Source of the DNA: Pontixanthobacter rizhaonensis
Lineage (GTDB): Bacteria > Pseudomonadota > Alphaproteobacteria > Sphingomonadales > Sphingomonadaceae
Direction: 5' to 3'
Assembly (NCBI RefSeq): GCF_012972675.1
Contig: NZ_JABCRE010000002.1
Coordinates: 1,291,001-1,355,000, forward strand
DNA: 64,000 bases
The translations under genes were made by a program, and so were the position numbers. This document shows positions 45,238 through 54,704 of this stretch, one piece after another. Within the stretch, counting starts at the first letter, position 1; every line of letters starts with the position of its first letter. A model generated the notes under the pieces. The model searched no databases. It was not told where the DNA came from and saw only the letters and a program-made list of their open reading frames with translations.

Positions 45238-46034
45238 TGGCGCGTGTACTTCGGATTGGCGCAGCCGCGCTGGTGATGGCAGGCTGCGCGTCGTGCACGT
45301 ATAAAGAAATCCGCCCCTCTATCGCGCAGCAGGAAAGCGAGCGAACCAGCGCCCAGCAATTCGGGCCAGCATCTTTTGAAGAGCTTGCCCCCGGCGTGTG
45401 GCAGCACACAGCCTATCTTGATGTGCCTGGTTTTGGCGCGGTGCCCAGCAACGGACTGATTGTGGTGAATGGCGACACATCATTGCTGGTCGATACCGCA
45501 TGGACCAACCAGCAAACCGAAGCGATCATTGAATGGTCGCGCGCGGTACTCAACAAACCGATCAAAGCCGCTGTGGTGACGCATGCGCATCAGGACAAAA
45601 TGGGCGGTGTGGACGCGCTCCACGCGGCCGGCATAGACACCTTTGCGCTGGCGCTCAGTAATGAAATTGCACCCAGCAAAGGACTTACGCCTGCAAAAAA
45701 CGCCTTCAGTCTTAATGCAGGAGAATGGCATAGCGGAGCTGCCGCATCAGCGTTGGCCCCGCTGAAAATCTATTACCCGGGCGGCGGCCACACAATCGAC
45801 AATATTACCGTGGGTATAGCAGGTACGGACATCGCTTTTGGCGGCTGTCTGATAAAGGCATCGAGTGCCAAAACGCTGGGTAATCTCGCAGAAGCTGACC
45901 TTGATAATTACGCTTCTTCCGTCAGGAAATTTGCCAACGCCTTTCCAAACGCGACCAACATCGTCATGAGCCATTCCCAGCCCGAGGGGCGGGAGGCCAT
46001 CGCCAGGTCTTTGAAACTCGCTAAAGAGCTGTAA
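45234..46034 (+). CDS. NDM-like subclass B1 metallo-beta-lactamase
   Basis: This 266-residue protein aligns along its whole length, from memory, with NDM-1. B1 enzymes hydrolyse penicillins, cephalosporins and carbapenems with two zinc ions. All ligands are present: H117, H119 and D121 in VVTHAHQDKMGG, H186 in GGGHTIDN, C205 in FGGCLIK and H247 in VMSHSQP. The NDM-style loop YLDVPGFGAVPSNG, K208 and N217 (LGNL) also agree, as does EIRPSIAQQ near the N-terminus. A lipobox-like VMAGC (Cys18) suggests a lipoprotein, as NDM-1 is. The gene overlaps pyrF by four bases and trpF by one, with base composition like its neighbours. That points to a resident chromosomal gene. An alternative ATG at 45237 is one codon later. 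Confidence 0.95.
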   Translation: MMARVLRIGAAALVMAGCASCTYKEIRPSIAQQESERTSAQQFGPASFEELAPGVWQHTAYLDVPGFGAVPSNGLIVVNGDTSLLVDTAWTNQQTEAIIEWSRAVLNKPIKAAVVTHAHQDKMGGVDALHAAGIDTFALALSNEIAPSKGLTPAKNAFSLNAGEWHSGAAASALAPLKIYYPGGGHTIDNITVGIAGTDIAFGGCLIKASSAKTLGNLAEADLDNYASSVRKFANAFPNATNIVMSHSQPEGREAIARSLKLAKEL

Positions 46035-46678
46035 TGGCTTCCCCGATGACCACCCAGATCAAAATTTGCGGGATTTCGACCGCTGAAACGATGGCCGCTG
46101 CATTGGATGCGGGCGCGACTCATGTCGGCCTGGTCCATTTTGAACCCAGCCCGCGCCATGTCTCCTTGGCGGATGCGTCGCGATTGCGGGCGCTGGCCCG
46201 CGGTAGAGCGAAAGTCGTGCTGCTGCTGGTGAATGCAGAGATCGAACTGACTTCTGCCGCGATTGAAGCGATCAAGCCTGAAGTTATCCAGTTTCACGGG
46301 TCAGAAACGCCCGAATGGACAGGCTTGGTACGCGATAAGCTGAACATGGAAGTGTGGAAGGCGTTGGGCGTCAAAGATAAACCGACATTGGCCAAGTCAG
46401 AACGCTTTTTGGGGAAAGTCGATCGCTTGCTTTTCGATGCGCCTGCGACTGCCCTGCCCGGCGGGAATGGTACCAGTTTCGATTGGAGCCTGATGGCAGA
46501 TCATGAACACCAGATGCCGTGGGGACTTGCCGGCGGGCTAACACCCGACAATGTCGCCGATGCGATCCGCCAAACCGGCGCCCCTCTGGTCGATACATCC
46601 AGCGGCGTGGAAAGCGCGCCCGGTGTGAAAGATATTGGAAAGATTGCGGCTTTCTGTAATGCGGCCCGCAACGCCTGA
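46034..46678 (+). CDS. trpF: Phosphoribosylanthranilate isomerase
   Basis: TrpF catalyses the third step of tryptophan synthesis. The 214-residue TIM-barrel protein begins with IKICGISTAETMAAALDAGA. It shows VGLVHFEPSPRHVS, VIQFHGSETPEW near residue 83 and WGLAGGLTPDNVADAIRQ near 155, with SSGVESAPGVKD as the phosphate site. Its ATG shares one base with the stop of the beta-lactamase (TAATG). trpB follows after nine bases. Mobile NDM regions also contain a trpF downstream of the beta-lactamase, which makes this adjacency notable. Confidence 0.96.
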   Translation: MASPMTTQIKICGISTAETMAAALDAGATHVGLVHFEPSPRHVSLADASRLRALARGRAKVVLLLVNAEIELTSAAIEAIKPEVIQFHGSETPEWTGLVRDKLNMEVWKALGVKDKPTLAKSERFLGKVDRLLFDAPATALPGGNGTSFDWSLMADHEHQMPWGLAGGLTPDNVADAIRQTGAPLVDTSSGVESAPGVKDIGKIAAFCNAARNA

Positions 46679-46687
46679 GGATTATCG

Positions 46688-47905
46688 ATGAACAAGCCTT
46701 CCCCTAATTCCTTTAGAACCCAGCCCGATGAACGCGGCCATTTTGGTGATTATGGTGGCCGTTACGTTGCCGAAACACTGATGCCGCTGATCCTCGATCT
46801 GGAGAAAGAGTACCGCGCGGCGCAAGCTGATCCGGCTTACAAAGCGGAATTCGACGACCTGCTTGAGCATTATGTAGGCCGCCCTTCGCCGCTCTATCAT
46901 GCAGAACGCCTGACCGAAGCAGTCGGTGGCGCGCAAATCTGGTTCAAGCGGGACGAGCTCAACCATACCGGCGCGCATAAGATCAACAATTGCATCGGGC
47001 AGATTTTGCTCGCGATCCGCATGGGCAAAACGCGGATTATCGCGGAAACCGGTGCGGGCCAGCACGGCGTCGCCACTGCCACCGTATGCGCCCGATTTGG
47101 CCTGCCCTGCGTAATCTATATGGGCGCGACCGATGTTGCCCGGCAGCAGCCCAACGTGTTCCGCATGAAATTGCTCGGCGCAGAAGTTGTCCCCGTGACC
47201 AGCGGCGGCGCAACGCTGAAGGACGCGATGAATGAAGGCCTGCGCGATTGGGTCGCGAATGTGCATGACACATTCTACATCATCGGCACCGCGGCTGGCC
47301 CGCACCCCTACCCGGAAATGGTGCGCGATTTCCAAAGCGTGATCGGCACCGAAGCCCGCGCGCAAATGCTGGACCGCACGGGCCGTTTGCCCGATCTGCT
47401 GGTCGCTTGCATTGGCGGTGGTTCCAACGCGCTCGGCCTGTTCCACCCGTTTCTCGATGATGCCGATGTGAAAATGCTCGGCGTGGAAGCAGCGGGCCAC
47501 GGGCTGGACGGAGACGAACACGCCGCCAGCCTGACCGGCGGCGCACCCGGCGTTCTGCATGGCAACAAGACCTATCTGCTGCAAGATGAAGACGGCCAGA
47601 TTACCGATGGCCACTCGATCAGCGCAGGCCTGGATTATCCCGGCATCGGCCCCGAACACGCATGGCTGAAAGAAAGCGGCCGGGTGGACTATACTTCGGT
47701 TACCGATGACGAAGCACTGGAAGGCTTCCAACTCCTCTGCCGCACTGAAGGGATTATTCCTGCTTTGGAGCCCAGTCACGCGATCGCCGCTGTGGCAAAA
47801 GTCGCGAAGGAAATGCCCGATGATGCGATCATCTTGGCCAATTTGTGCGGGCGCGGTGACAAAGACATCTTCACTGTGGCTGAAGCGCTTGGGGTGGATA
47901 TCTAG
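46688..47905 (+). CDS. trpB: Tryptophan synthase beta chain
   Basis: TrpB condenses indole with serine using pyridoxal phosphate. The 405-residue protein has the PLP lysine in [14 protein letters not shown] near residue 95, the [13 protein letters not shown] segment and the phosphate-binding [11 protein letters not shown] near 240. GRGDKD near the end is also typical. Length and gene order trpF-trpB-trpA are standard. Confidence 0.97.
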   Translation: MNKPSPNSFRTQPDERGHFGDYGGRYVAETLMPLILDLEKEYRAAQADPAYKAEFDDLLEHYVGRPSPLYHAERLTEAVGGAQIWFKRDELNHTGAHKINNCIGQILLAIRMGKTRIIAETGAGQHGVATATVCARFGLPCVIYMGATDVARQQPNVFRMKLLGAEVVPVTSGGATLKDAMNEGLRDWVANVHDTFYIIGTAAGPHPYPEMVRDFQSVIGTEARAQMLDRTGRLPDLLVACIGGGSNALGLFHPFLDDADVKMLGVEAAGHGLDGDEHAASLTGGAPGVLHGNKTYLLQDEDGQITDGHSISAGLDYPGIGPEHAWLKESGRVDYTSVTDDEALEGFQLLCRTEGIIPALEPSHAIAAVAKVAKEMPDDAIILANLCGRGDKDIFTVAEALGVDI

Positions 47906-47908
47906 AAT

Positions 47909-48682
47909 ATGACCCGTATCTCCAACGCCTTTTCCAAACCCGCTCTCGTCTGCTTCGTTACAGCTGGTGACGGGGACACGGCGGCCAATCTTGACGCTCT
48001 GATAGAGGGCGGCGCGGATGTTATTGAGCTCGGAATGCCCTTCACCGATCCGATGGCCGATGGCCCGGCTATTCAGGAGGCAAACCTGCGCGCGCTAGCC
48101 AAACGGACCACCACGGCTGATATTTTCGCTCTCGCTGCGCAATTCCGTCTGCGGCATCCCGATGTTCCGCTGATCCTGATGGGCTATGCCAATCCGATGA
48201 TCCGGCGCGGGCCGGAATGGTTTGCCGATGAATGCGCGAAAGCCGGTGTCGACGGCGTTATCTGCGTCGATATTCCGCCAGAGGAAGATCAAGCGCTCGG
48301 CCCTGCTCTGCGCGCCAAGGGCGTTGCGCCGATCCGGCTTGCCACGCCCACCACCGATGCCAAGCGCCTGCCGCAGGTTTTGGAAGGCTCGGACGGTTTC
48401 GTCTATTATGTCTCGGTCGCCGGAATTACCGGCAAGCAGCAAGCCGCCACCGCCTCTATCGAAGACGCCGTGGCCAAGCTGAAAGCCTCTACCGATCTGC
48501 CCATCGCGGTTGGCTTTGGTGTGCGCACGCCCGAACAGGCCAGCGCCATTGCCAAAGTGGCTGACGGTGTGGTGGTCGGATCCGCTCTTGTCGAATTGGT
48601 CGGCAAGCATGGCGCAAATGCTCCATCTGCGTTAAAGGAACTGACTTCGGCTCTCGCAAACGCGGTTCATTCCGCGCGCTAA
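47909..48682 (+). CDS. trpA: Tryptophan synthase alpha chain
   Basis: TrpA cleaves indole-3-glycerol phosphate and channels indole to TrpB. The 257-residue protein has the [19 protein letters not shown] motif near residue 35 (catalytic Glu and Asp), LMGYANPMI near 92, [11 protein letters not shown] and [12 protein letters not shown] near 200. It starts three bases after the trpB stop. The rest of the trp pathway (trpE, trpD, trpC) is not in the window. Confidence 0.97.
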   Translation: MTRISNAFSKPALVCFVTAGDGDTAANLDALIEGGADVIELGMPFTDPMADGPAIQEANLRALAKRTTTADIFALAAQFRLRHPDVPLILMGYANPMIRRGPEWFADECAKAGVDGVICVDIPPEEDQALGPALRAKGVAPIRLATPTTDAKRLPQVLEGSDGFVYYVSVAGITGKQQAATASIEDAVAKLKASTDLPIAVGFGVRTPEQASAIAKVADGVVVGSALVELVGKHGANAPSALKELTSALANAVHSAR

Positions 48683-48692
48683 GGACACAACA

Positions 48693-49553
48693 ATGAACTG
48701 GCTTACCCGCGTCCGCAATTCGCTTCCCTTTGGTGACAAGCGTGAAACCAATGACAATCTGTGGGTCAAATGCCCGCATTGTCAGGAAATGCTGTTCGCC
48801 AAGGAATTTGAAGAAAACCAGCAAATTTGCCCGCGCTGCGATTATCACGGGCGGATTGGCGCGGATGAGCGGCTGAACCAATTGCTCGACATCGGATATG
48901 ATCTGCTGGAACAGCCAGAGGTCAAGGAAGACCCGCTTAAATTCCGCGATTCCAAAAAATATACCGACCGGCTCAAAGAAGCCCGCGCGAAAAACCCACA
49001 CCGCGATGCCTATTCAGTGGGTTCAGGCCAGATCGAAGGCCATGATGCGGTTGTTGGCGTGCAGGACTTCAAATTTATGGGCGGATCGATGGGCATGGCT
49101 GTCGGCACCGCTTTTTGCCAAGGGGCGGAGCGCGCTCTGGCCCGTAAATGCGCCTATATCGTCGTAACCGCTGCTGGCGGCGCGCGGATGCAGGAAGGCA
49201 TTCTCAGCCTGATGCAAATGCCCAAAGCGACCGTGATGACTCGCCGCCTGAAAGAGGCCGGTCTGCCCTATATCGTCGTGCTGACTGATCCGACCACCGG
49301 CGGCGTTACTGCCAGCTATGCGATGCTGGGCGATATCCACATTGCCGAACCGGGCGCATTGATCGGTTTCGCCGGACAGCGCGTTATTCAGGATACTATC
49401 CGGGAAAAATTGCCCGAAGGCTTCCAGCGCGCAGAATATCTGAAGAAGCACGGGATGGTCGATATGGTGGTTCACCGCCATAAATTGCGCGAGACACTGG
49501 CCGGACTGCTCGATTATTTGCAGGGTTCAACAAAGGGCACAAAAGCGGCCTGA
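48693..49553 (+). CDS. accD: Acetyl-CoA carboxylase carboxyltransferase beta subunit
   Basis: AccD, with AccA, transfers carboxyl from biotin to acetyl-CoA for fatty-acid synthesis. The 286-residue protein has the N-terminal four-cysteine zinc ribbon (CPHCQEML and CPRCDYHG, residues about 26-50). The crotonase-fold core carries [29 protein letters not shown] near 160 and [14 protein letters not shown] near 200. AAGGA lies before the ATG. It joins the trp genes to folC, an order common in proteobacteria. Confidence 0.97.
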   Translation: MNWLTRVRNSLPFGDKRETNDNLWVKCPHCQEMLFAKEFEENQQICPRCDYHGRIGADERLNQLLDIGYDLLEQPEVKEDPLKFRDSKKYTDRLKEARAKNPHRDAYSVGSGQIEGHDAVVGVQDFKFMGGSMGMAVGTAFCQGAERALARKCAYIVVTAAGGARMQEGILSLMQMPKATVMTRRLKEAGLPYIVVLTDPTTGGVTASYAMLGDIHIAEPGALIGFAGQRVIQDTIREKLPEGFQRAEYLKKHGMVDMVVHRHKLRETLAGLLDYLQGSTKGTKAA

Positions 49554-49558
49554 CGCCG

Positions 49559-50929
49559 GTGGCAGACTTCGGTACGTCCGATCATCCGGCGGTCCGGCAG
49601 CAGCTTGACCGATTGGCGAAACTGTCCTTGCCGCAAGGGCGATTTGGCCTTGATACCATGCGCGCGATGATGGCGCGGCTGGATAATCCGCACCGGAAAC
49701 TTCCTCCGGTTTTCCATGTTGCCGGAACCAATGGCAAAGGCTCTAGCTGCGCCTTTCTGCGCGCGATGCTGGAGGCTGATGGCAAGCGCGTCCACGTCAC
49801 CTCCAGCCCGCATCTGGTTCGGTACAATGAGCGGATCCGCATTGCCGGAACGCTGATCGAGGATGACTATCTGGCGGAGTTATTGGCAGAAGTTCTGGAT
49901 AGCTGTGAGGGTCTTGGGCCCAGCTTTTTTGAAGTTACCATTGCTGCCAGCTTCCTCGCTTTTTCCCGCAACGCCGCCGACGCCTGCGTGATCGAAGTCG
50001 GTCTGGGCGGGCGGTTCGATGCGACGAATGTTATCGAACAGCCAGCCGTTTGCGGGATCGCTGCACTGGGCATTGATCACGAACAATTCCTGCTGGCACC
50101 AGAGGAAGGCACGCCGGACATTCCCATCGCGCGGATCGCATTTGAGAAAGCGGGCATTGCAAAGGCCGGGGCTGCGCTGGTCACGCAAAGCTACGCCGCC
50201 GAGGCTGCATTAGAAATAGAAAAAGCCGCCACCAAGCATGGCGTGCCGTTGGTGATGCGCGGAAACGCTTGGAATATCACGGCAACGGACAGGCTGCATT
50301 ATAGCGATGATTTCGGTGATCTGGACCTACCCTTGCCGTCATTATTCGGCGCGCACCAGGCCGAAAATGCTGGCCTCGCCATCGCCATGCTGCGCCATCA
50401 AAGGCAAGTGCCGGTTAGCGAGGATGCAATAAAAACTGGTGCGGGCACAGCCCAATGGCCCGCAAGAATGCAGCGGCTGAAAGATGGGCGGCTACATGAT
50501 ATCGATCATTGTTTCGATATCTGGGTCGATGGCGGCCACAATGCGAATGCAGCAGAGGCCATCAGGGAGACACTGTCAAAAGACCCAAGGGCGGTCATTA
50601 ACTTCACCGAAAATGGGCCTAAAATCAATGTGATATTGGGAATGCTTAGTAATAAGAACGCCCAGCAGTTCATTCAGACAATCGCCCCCGTCACCGACGT
50701 GTTAGTCGGCGTTCCTATACCTGGACACGACTGTCACAGCCCCGGCGCATTGCGTGCTATGGCCAAGGCTGCGGGCATTGCCGGGCACGGCGCTGCCGAC
50801 GATGTCGAAAGCGCATTGCATATGCTCAACAGGGGTAGACCGAATGATGAATGGCAACCCGTCGCCATCCTCGGCTCACTGTACTTGGCAGGCGAAGTCC
50901 TGAAACTGCATGGCGAACTGCCGGATTAG
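49559..50929 (+). CDS. folC: Folylpolyglutamate / dihydrofolate synthase (GTG start)
   Basis: FolC adds glutamate to dihydropteroate and folates. The 456-residue Mur-ligase-fold protein has the P-loop HVAGTNGKGSSCAFLRAML near residue 52, SSPHLVRYNERIRI near 82, the EVGLGGRFDATNVI segment near 145 and WVDGGHNANAAEA near 325. The start is GTG five bases after the accD stop, with no strong ribosome-binding site, so coupling to accD is likely. It converges on the MFS gene with a three-base overlap. Confidence 0.95.
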   Translation: MADFGTSDHPAVRQQLDRLAKLSLPQGRFGLDTMRAMMARLDNPHRKLPPVFHVAGTNGKGSSCAFLRAMLEADGKRVHVTSSPHLVRYNERIRIAGTLIEDDYLAELLAEVLDSCEGLGPSFFEVTIAASFLAFSRNAADACVIEVGLGGRFDATNVIEQPAVCGIAALGIDHEQFLLAPEEGTPDIPIARIAFEKAGIAKAGAALVTQSYAAEAALEIEKAATKHGVPLVMRGNAWNITATDRLHYSDDFGDLDLPLPSLFGAHQAENAGLAIAMLRHQRQVPVSEDAIKTGAGTAQWPARMQRLKDGRLHDIDHCFDIWVDGGHNANAAEAIRETLSKDPRAVINFTENGPKINVILGMLSNKNAQQFIQTIAPVTDVLVGVPIPGHDCHSPGALRAMAKAAGIAGHGAADDVESALHMLNRGRPNDEWQPVAILGSLYLAGEVLKLHGELPD

Positions 50930-52638
50930 GCGTTTTTGAGCGCGACCTCATCCATCCCGCTATCTTTGCCCAGCCGGGCAACGCGCACCCATTCGATCAA
51001 GCACAGTGCAACTGCGACGAAGCCGATCAGCGTGGTCAGAATAAACACGTCGTAATAGCTTTGCTCCTCGATCATTTTGCCCAGCGCCCCGCGGCCCAAA
51101 GTGCCGACAAGCATCGTCAATGACGACAGCAGCGCATATTGGACCGCGCTATATCCGCGCGCCACAATGGAGGAGAGCCACGCGACGAAGGCCGCACCCG
51201 CTATCCCGACCGCGAGATTTTCCGCGCCGATAGTGACCATCAGCTTGGCCAGTCTTTGGTCGCCGCCAAACTGTTCAACCGCCCATGTAAAGCCGATGAA
51301 GTCGCTGACTGCCGCCATACGAAAACCGCCAATGGCAAGGTCAGCATATAGCAGATTGGTGAGTGCCGCGAGAAGCGCGCCCAAGGTCAGCGTCATCATC
51401 CGGCCCAGAACGGTGAGCAAATATCCGCCCAAGGCAAGGCCAAACACAACCGCCCCCACGCCGAAGAATTTGGAAGCAATCGCAACTTCATCTTTGGAAT
51501 AGTTGAGTTCGCCCAAATAGAATGGATAGGCAAATGTACCCCACACTGCATCGGTAATGCGGTAGGTGAGTACCAGCGCCAATATCAGCACCAGCGACCA
51601 GCCCATCCGGCCGACAAATTCCACCAATGGCAATACCAATGCGCGGTAGAGGTGATCCCCTGCCCGCTCCAAAGACGAAGCTGCAGGTTTTGGCGCGTTC
51701 AACAAATTGGTGCCGCGCTTTTCCTGCTGCACAATCCATGCGGCGATCAGAGCGGGTATAACCACCGTGGCCACGACCACCAGCGGCCCCATCGTCGATA
51801 TGAACGCCACCGAATCCGGGCGCGCATCAGGGTCATTGGCGAGCGAGCGGACCATGAATACGCCCACAGTAATCAGTGCCCAGCCCCACAATGCGCCGAC
51901 GCCGATCAAAGCAATCATGCGGGTGCGCGGATTAACCTGCCCAGCTTCGCGCAAACCATAAGGGTCTTCCCCCTTGGCATCCTGCGCATCTTTCAAATCT
52001 TTGGCATTCGTATCGGGCGCGAACAGGCCCAAGAAACCGACAAACAGCAATATTGCGCCCATGATCAGATAGACTGTCGGCCAACTTGTCCGCTCTGCCA
52101 AAAACAGTGCCAGCGCGCCGCCAACCAGAGCCGCGATCCGGTAGCCCATTTGATAAACGGTGGAGAGAATATCGATGGTCGCGGTTTCATCCGCAACATC
52201 CACGCGCCATGCATCAATCACCACATCCTGCGTCGCGCTGGCAAAGGCACCGATCCCGGCGAGTAGAGAAAACCAGCCAAGTTGGGAAACCGGATCAAGC
52301 ATCGACAGAATGACAAGGATCGCGCCAAGCAGCAATTGCGCGGTCACCATCCATTGCTTGCGTTTACCGAGCAATTTCAGGCCGGGTATATCGACCCGGT
52401 CAAGCGCCGGGGACCATAGGAATTTGAACGCATATGACAGGCCGATCAGCGAGAATACGCCCATCGTTTCCAGATCGACCTCTGCATCGGACAGCCATGC
52501 GTACAGCGTACCCAGCAGCAATGCATAAGGCAGCCCGGCAGCAAAACCGAACAACAACATATATCCGGTCTTGCGGTGCCTCAACGCGGCCAGAACCTTG
52601 CGCCAACCCGGCTTTTCCTGTGCGGCGGCTTCGCCCAT
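50926..52638 (-). CDS. AmpG-like MFS permease (putative muropeptide transporter)
   Basis: This 570-residue membrane protein has at least twelve hydrophobic segments. Its start HRKTGYMLLFGFAAGLPYALLLGTLYAWL is the AmpG-type first helix, followed by YAFKFLWSPALDRVDIP and FASATQDVVIDAWRVD near residue 140. AmpG imports anhydro-muropeptides for peptidoglycan recycling and feeds beta-lactamase induction in some Gram-negatives. The middle carries a long insertion between helices 6 and 7. I use the ATG at 52638. It converges on folC, close to the NDM-like gene. Confidence 0.83.
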   Translation of the reverse strand: MGEAAAQEKPGWRKVLAALRHRKTGYMLLFGFAAGLPYALLLGTLYAWLSDAEVDLETMGVFSLIGLSYAFKFLWSPALDRVDIPGLKLLGKRKQWMVTAQLLLGAILVILSMLDPVSQLGWFSLLAGIGAFASATQDVVIDAWRVDVADETATIDILSTVYQMGYRIAALVGGALALFLAERTSWPTVYLIMGAILLFVGFLGLFAPDTNAKDLKDAQDAKGEDPYGLREAGQVNPRTRMIALIGVGALWGWALITVGVFMVRSLANDPDARPDSVAFISTMGPLVVVATVVIPALIAAWIVQQEKRGTNLLNAPKPAASSLERAGDHLYRALVLPLVEFVGRMGWSLVLILALVLTYRITDAVWGTFAYPFYLGELNYSKDEVAIASKFFGVGAVVFGLALGGYLLTVLGRMMTLTLGALLAALTNLLYADLAIGGFRMAAVSDFIGFTWAVEQFGGDQRLAKLMVTIGAENLAVGIAGAAFVAWLSSIVARGYSAVQYALLSSLTMLVGTLGRGALGKMIEEQSYYDVFILTTLIGFVAVALCLIEWVRVARLGKDSGMDEVALKNA

Positions 52639-52711
52639 AGTATCCCCGTCCCTTTGAATGCGGCAAATTTCGTGCGACACTAGCGTCTCGGCGCATTTAG
52701 GGAAGAGTGGT

Positions 52712-53872
52712 ATGAACGTGATCGGAACTGAAATCGGGGGATTGCAGCCGACAAGCGGACAATTAGCGCTTGCTCAGGCCATTGCACGCGGCGAAAACCG
52801 AACGGATACAGGCATCACCCATGTCCCGGCGAGTGTGTATACCGATCCAGAGCATTGGCTGGCAGAGAAAGCCGCCTTGTTCGATCGGCTGCCGCAAGTG
52901 ATCGCGCCATCCGCACTGCTACCTGATGCCAATATGGCTGTTCCGCACGATCAGACAGGCAAGCCGCTTCTAATTACCCGCGATGCAGATGGCGCTGCCC
53001 ATGTCTTCCTGAATGTCTGCCGCCACCGCGGAACGCGGCTGATGGAAGGCGAGGATGTGCAATGCGCGAAACGGCTGGTCTGCCCCTATCACGCTTGGAC
53101 CTATAAGCTGGATGGAAAGTTGCTGGCCCTGCCCCGCCCGGAGACTTTCCCCGGCCTCGATAAATCGGATCATGGCCTGATCGAATTGCCCAGCTGCGAA
53201 GCTGGCGGACTTATCTGGTTCGCACCGGAACAGGGCGCAGATTTCTCCGATGCGCGAACACTTGGGGAAGATTTTTCCGCTTTCGGCATGGATGATCTGT
53301 TCCTGTACCGGCGTAAAACGCACGAAGTTGCCGGCAACTGGAAGCTCATCATGGATGCGTTTCTGGAAAGTTACCATGTCACGCGGCTCCACGCGAACAC
53401 CATCGGGCCGTTTTTCAAAGACGGCGTGACAGCGGGGGATATGATCGGGCCACATGCGCGCTCTGCGGTTGGGCGATTGGAGGAAATGGAGACCGTCGAT
53501 CTGACCGATATGGCTGCGATGCGCCGCGTCATCACTTTCGCCTATCAATTATTGCCCGCGACAATCGTGATCCCCAGCCCCGATTATGTGAATGTCATGG
53601 TCTTGATGCCCGATGCGCATAATCACACAGTGGTGGAGGACTTCATGCTAATCCCTGAAAGACCCACAACTGATAAAGCGCGCGACCATTGGGAACGGAG
53701 CTGGAATCTGCTTGATGGCGGGGTATTTGCGAGCGAGGACTTTCGCGCTGCCGAGCTGGGTCAGCAAGGGCTCGAAACCGGCGCTGTTCCCGAATTGACG
53801 TTGGGGTCGCTCGAAACCGGCATTTTGCGCTTTCATGAAACGGTTCAACAGGCGATACGCAGTAAAGCTTGA
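52712..53872 (+). CDS. Rieske non-heme iron oxygenase, alpha subunit type
   Basis: This 386-residue protein has the Rieske 2Fe-2S site CRHRGTRL and CPYHAWTYKLDG (residues about 103-130). A catalytic domain follows with mononuclear-iron ligands in DAFLESYHVTRLHAN near 220-232. Members hydroxylate aromatic or quaternary-amine compounds with electrons from a separate reductase. No beta subunit, ferredoxin or reductase gene is adjacent, so partner and substrate are open. The ATG at 52712 is chosen with GGGAAGAG upstream; the frame is open to 52658. Confidence 0.9.
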   Translation: MNVIGTEIGGLQPTSGQLALAQAIARGENRTDTGITHVPASVYTDPEHWLAEKAALFDRLPQVIAPSALLPDANMAVPHDQTGKPLLITRDADGAAHVFLNVCRHRGTRLMEGEDVQCAKRLVCPYHAWTYKLDGKLLALPRPETFPGLDKSDHGLIELPSCEAGGLIWFAPEQGADFSDARTLGEDFSAFGMDDLFLYRRKTHEVAGNWKLIMDAFLESYHVTRLHANTIGPFFKDGVTAGDMIGPHARSAVGRLEEMETVDLTDMAAMRRVITFAYQLLPATIVIPSPDYVNVMVLMPDAHNHTVVEDFMLIPERPTTDKARDHWERSWNLLDGGVFASEDFRAAELGQQGLETGAVPELTLGSLETGILRFHETVQQAIRSKA

Positions 53873-53903
53873 GTGCGACGGGCCAAGCGCGTAACCGCCC
53901 GCC

Positions 53904-54704
53904 ATGGTCAAAATCACCCCCACTCCTGCCACCCCATCTGAAAAACCAGACAATTCCAAGCCTGAAGGCCACCGGATTGCCAAACTGCTCGCTCGTGCCG
54001 GTGTTGCCAGCCGCCGCGAAGTGGAACGGATGATCGATGATGGCCGCGTGGCTATTGATGGAAAGGTTCTGGAAACTGCGGCTACCATTATTCCTAACCT
54101 CAACGGGGTTACGGTGGATGACAAACCCGTTCGAAAGCCCGAACCGGCGCGGCTATTTTGCTTTAACAAACCGCCGGGCCTGTTGACCGCAGAACGGGAT
54201 TTCAGCGGTCGCGGCACAATTTATGATGCGCTAGAAAACTCAATGCCGAAAGACGCCCCGCGTGTAATGCCGGTGGGCCGGCTGGATTTTAATACCGAGG
54301 GCTTGCTGCTTATGACCAATGATGGCGAGTTGAAGCGCGCGATGGAATTGCCCAGCAGCGGCATTCCGCGCACCTACCGCGCCCGTGCGTTTGGCGATAT
54401 CTCCCAAGCCCAGCTGGAAGATTTGATGGATGGTATCACCATTGAAGGTGTCCGTTACGGCTCGATCAACGCCAATCTGGAACGCCGCACAGGCCGCAAC
54501 CAGTGGATCGAATTGACCCTGACAGAGGGTAAAAACCGCGAAGTCCGGAATGTTCTTGAATATATGGGCTTGGAAGTAAACCGCCTGATGCGGACCGCCT
54601 ATGGTCCGTTTTTGCTGGGTGATATCAAACGCGGAATGGTCAGCGAAATCAAACAAGCTGATGTAGAGCGGTACCGCAAACACTTGCTGACGAGCGGAAA
54701 ATAA
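53904..54704 (+). CDS. rluB: Pseudouridine synthase, RluB/RsuA family
   Basis: RluB-type enzymes make pseudouridine in 23S rRNA. The 266-residue protein has an S4 RNA-binding domain (RIAKLLARAGVASRREVERMI near residue 24). The catalytic core carries CFNKPPGLL near 88 and PVGRLDFNTEGLLLMTNDGEL near 122, with the catalytic aspartate in GRLD. LTEGKNREVRNV near 208 is also typical. Its stop overlaps the rsmD ATG by one base, linking two rRNA-modifying genes. Confidence 0.93.
   Translation: MVKITPTPATPSEKPDNSKPEGHRIAKLLARAGVASRREVERMIDDGRVAIDGKVLETAATIIPNLNGVTVDDKPVRKPEPARLFCFNKPPGLLTAERDFSGRGTIYDALENSMPKDAPRVMPVGRLDFNTEGLLLMTNDGELKRAMELPSSGIPRTYRARAFGDISQAQLEDLMDGITIEGVRYGSINANLERRTGRNQWIELTLTEGKNREVRNVLEYMGLEVNRLMRTAYGPFLLGDIKRGMVSEIKQADVERYRKHLLTSGK

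Noticed and set aside
45234-46034. Beta-lactamase as a recently acquired resistance cassette
   Set aside because: No insertion sequence, integron or transposon ends flank it; it overlaps both neighbours and shares their composition.
46682-47779. Long minus-strand frame (365 codons) opposite trpB
   Set aside because: It is antisense to a highly conserved gene with all catalytic motifs on the other strand.
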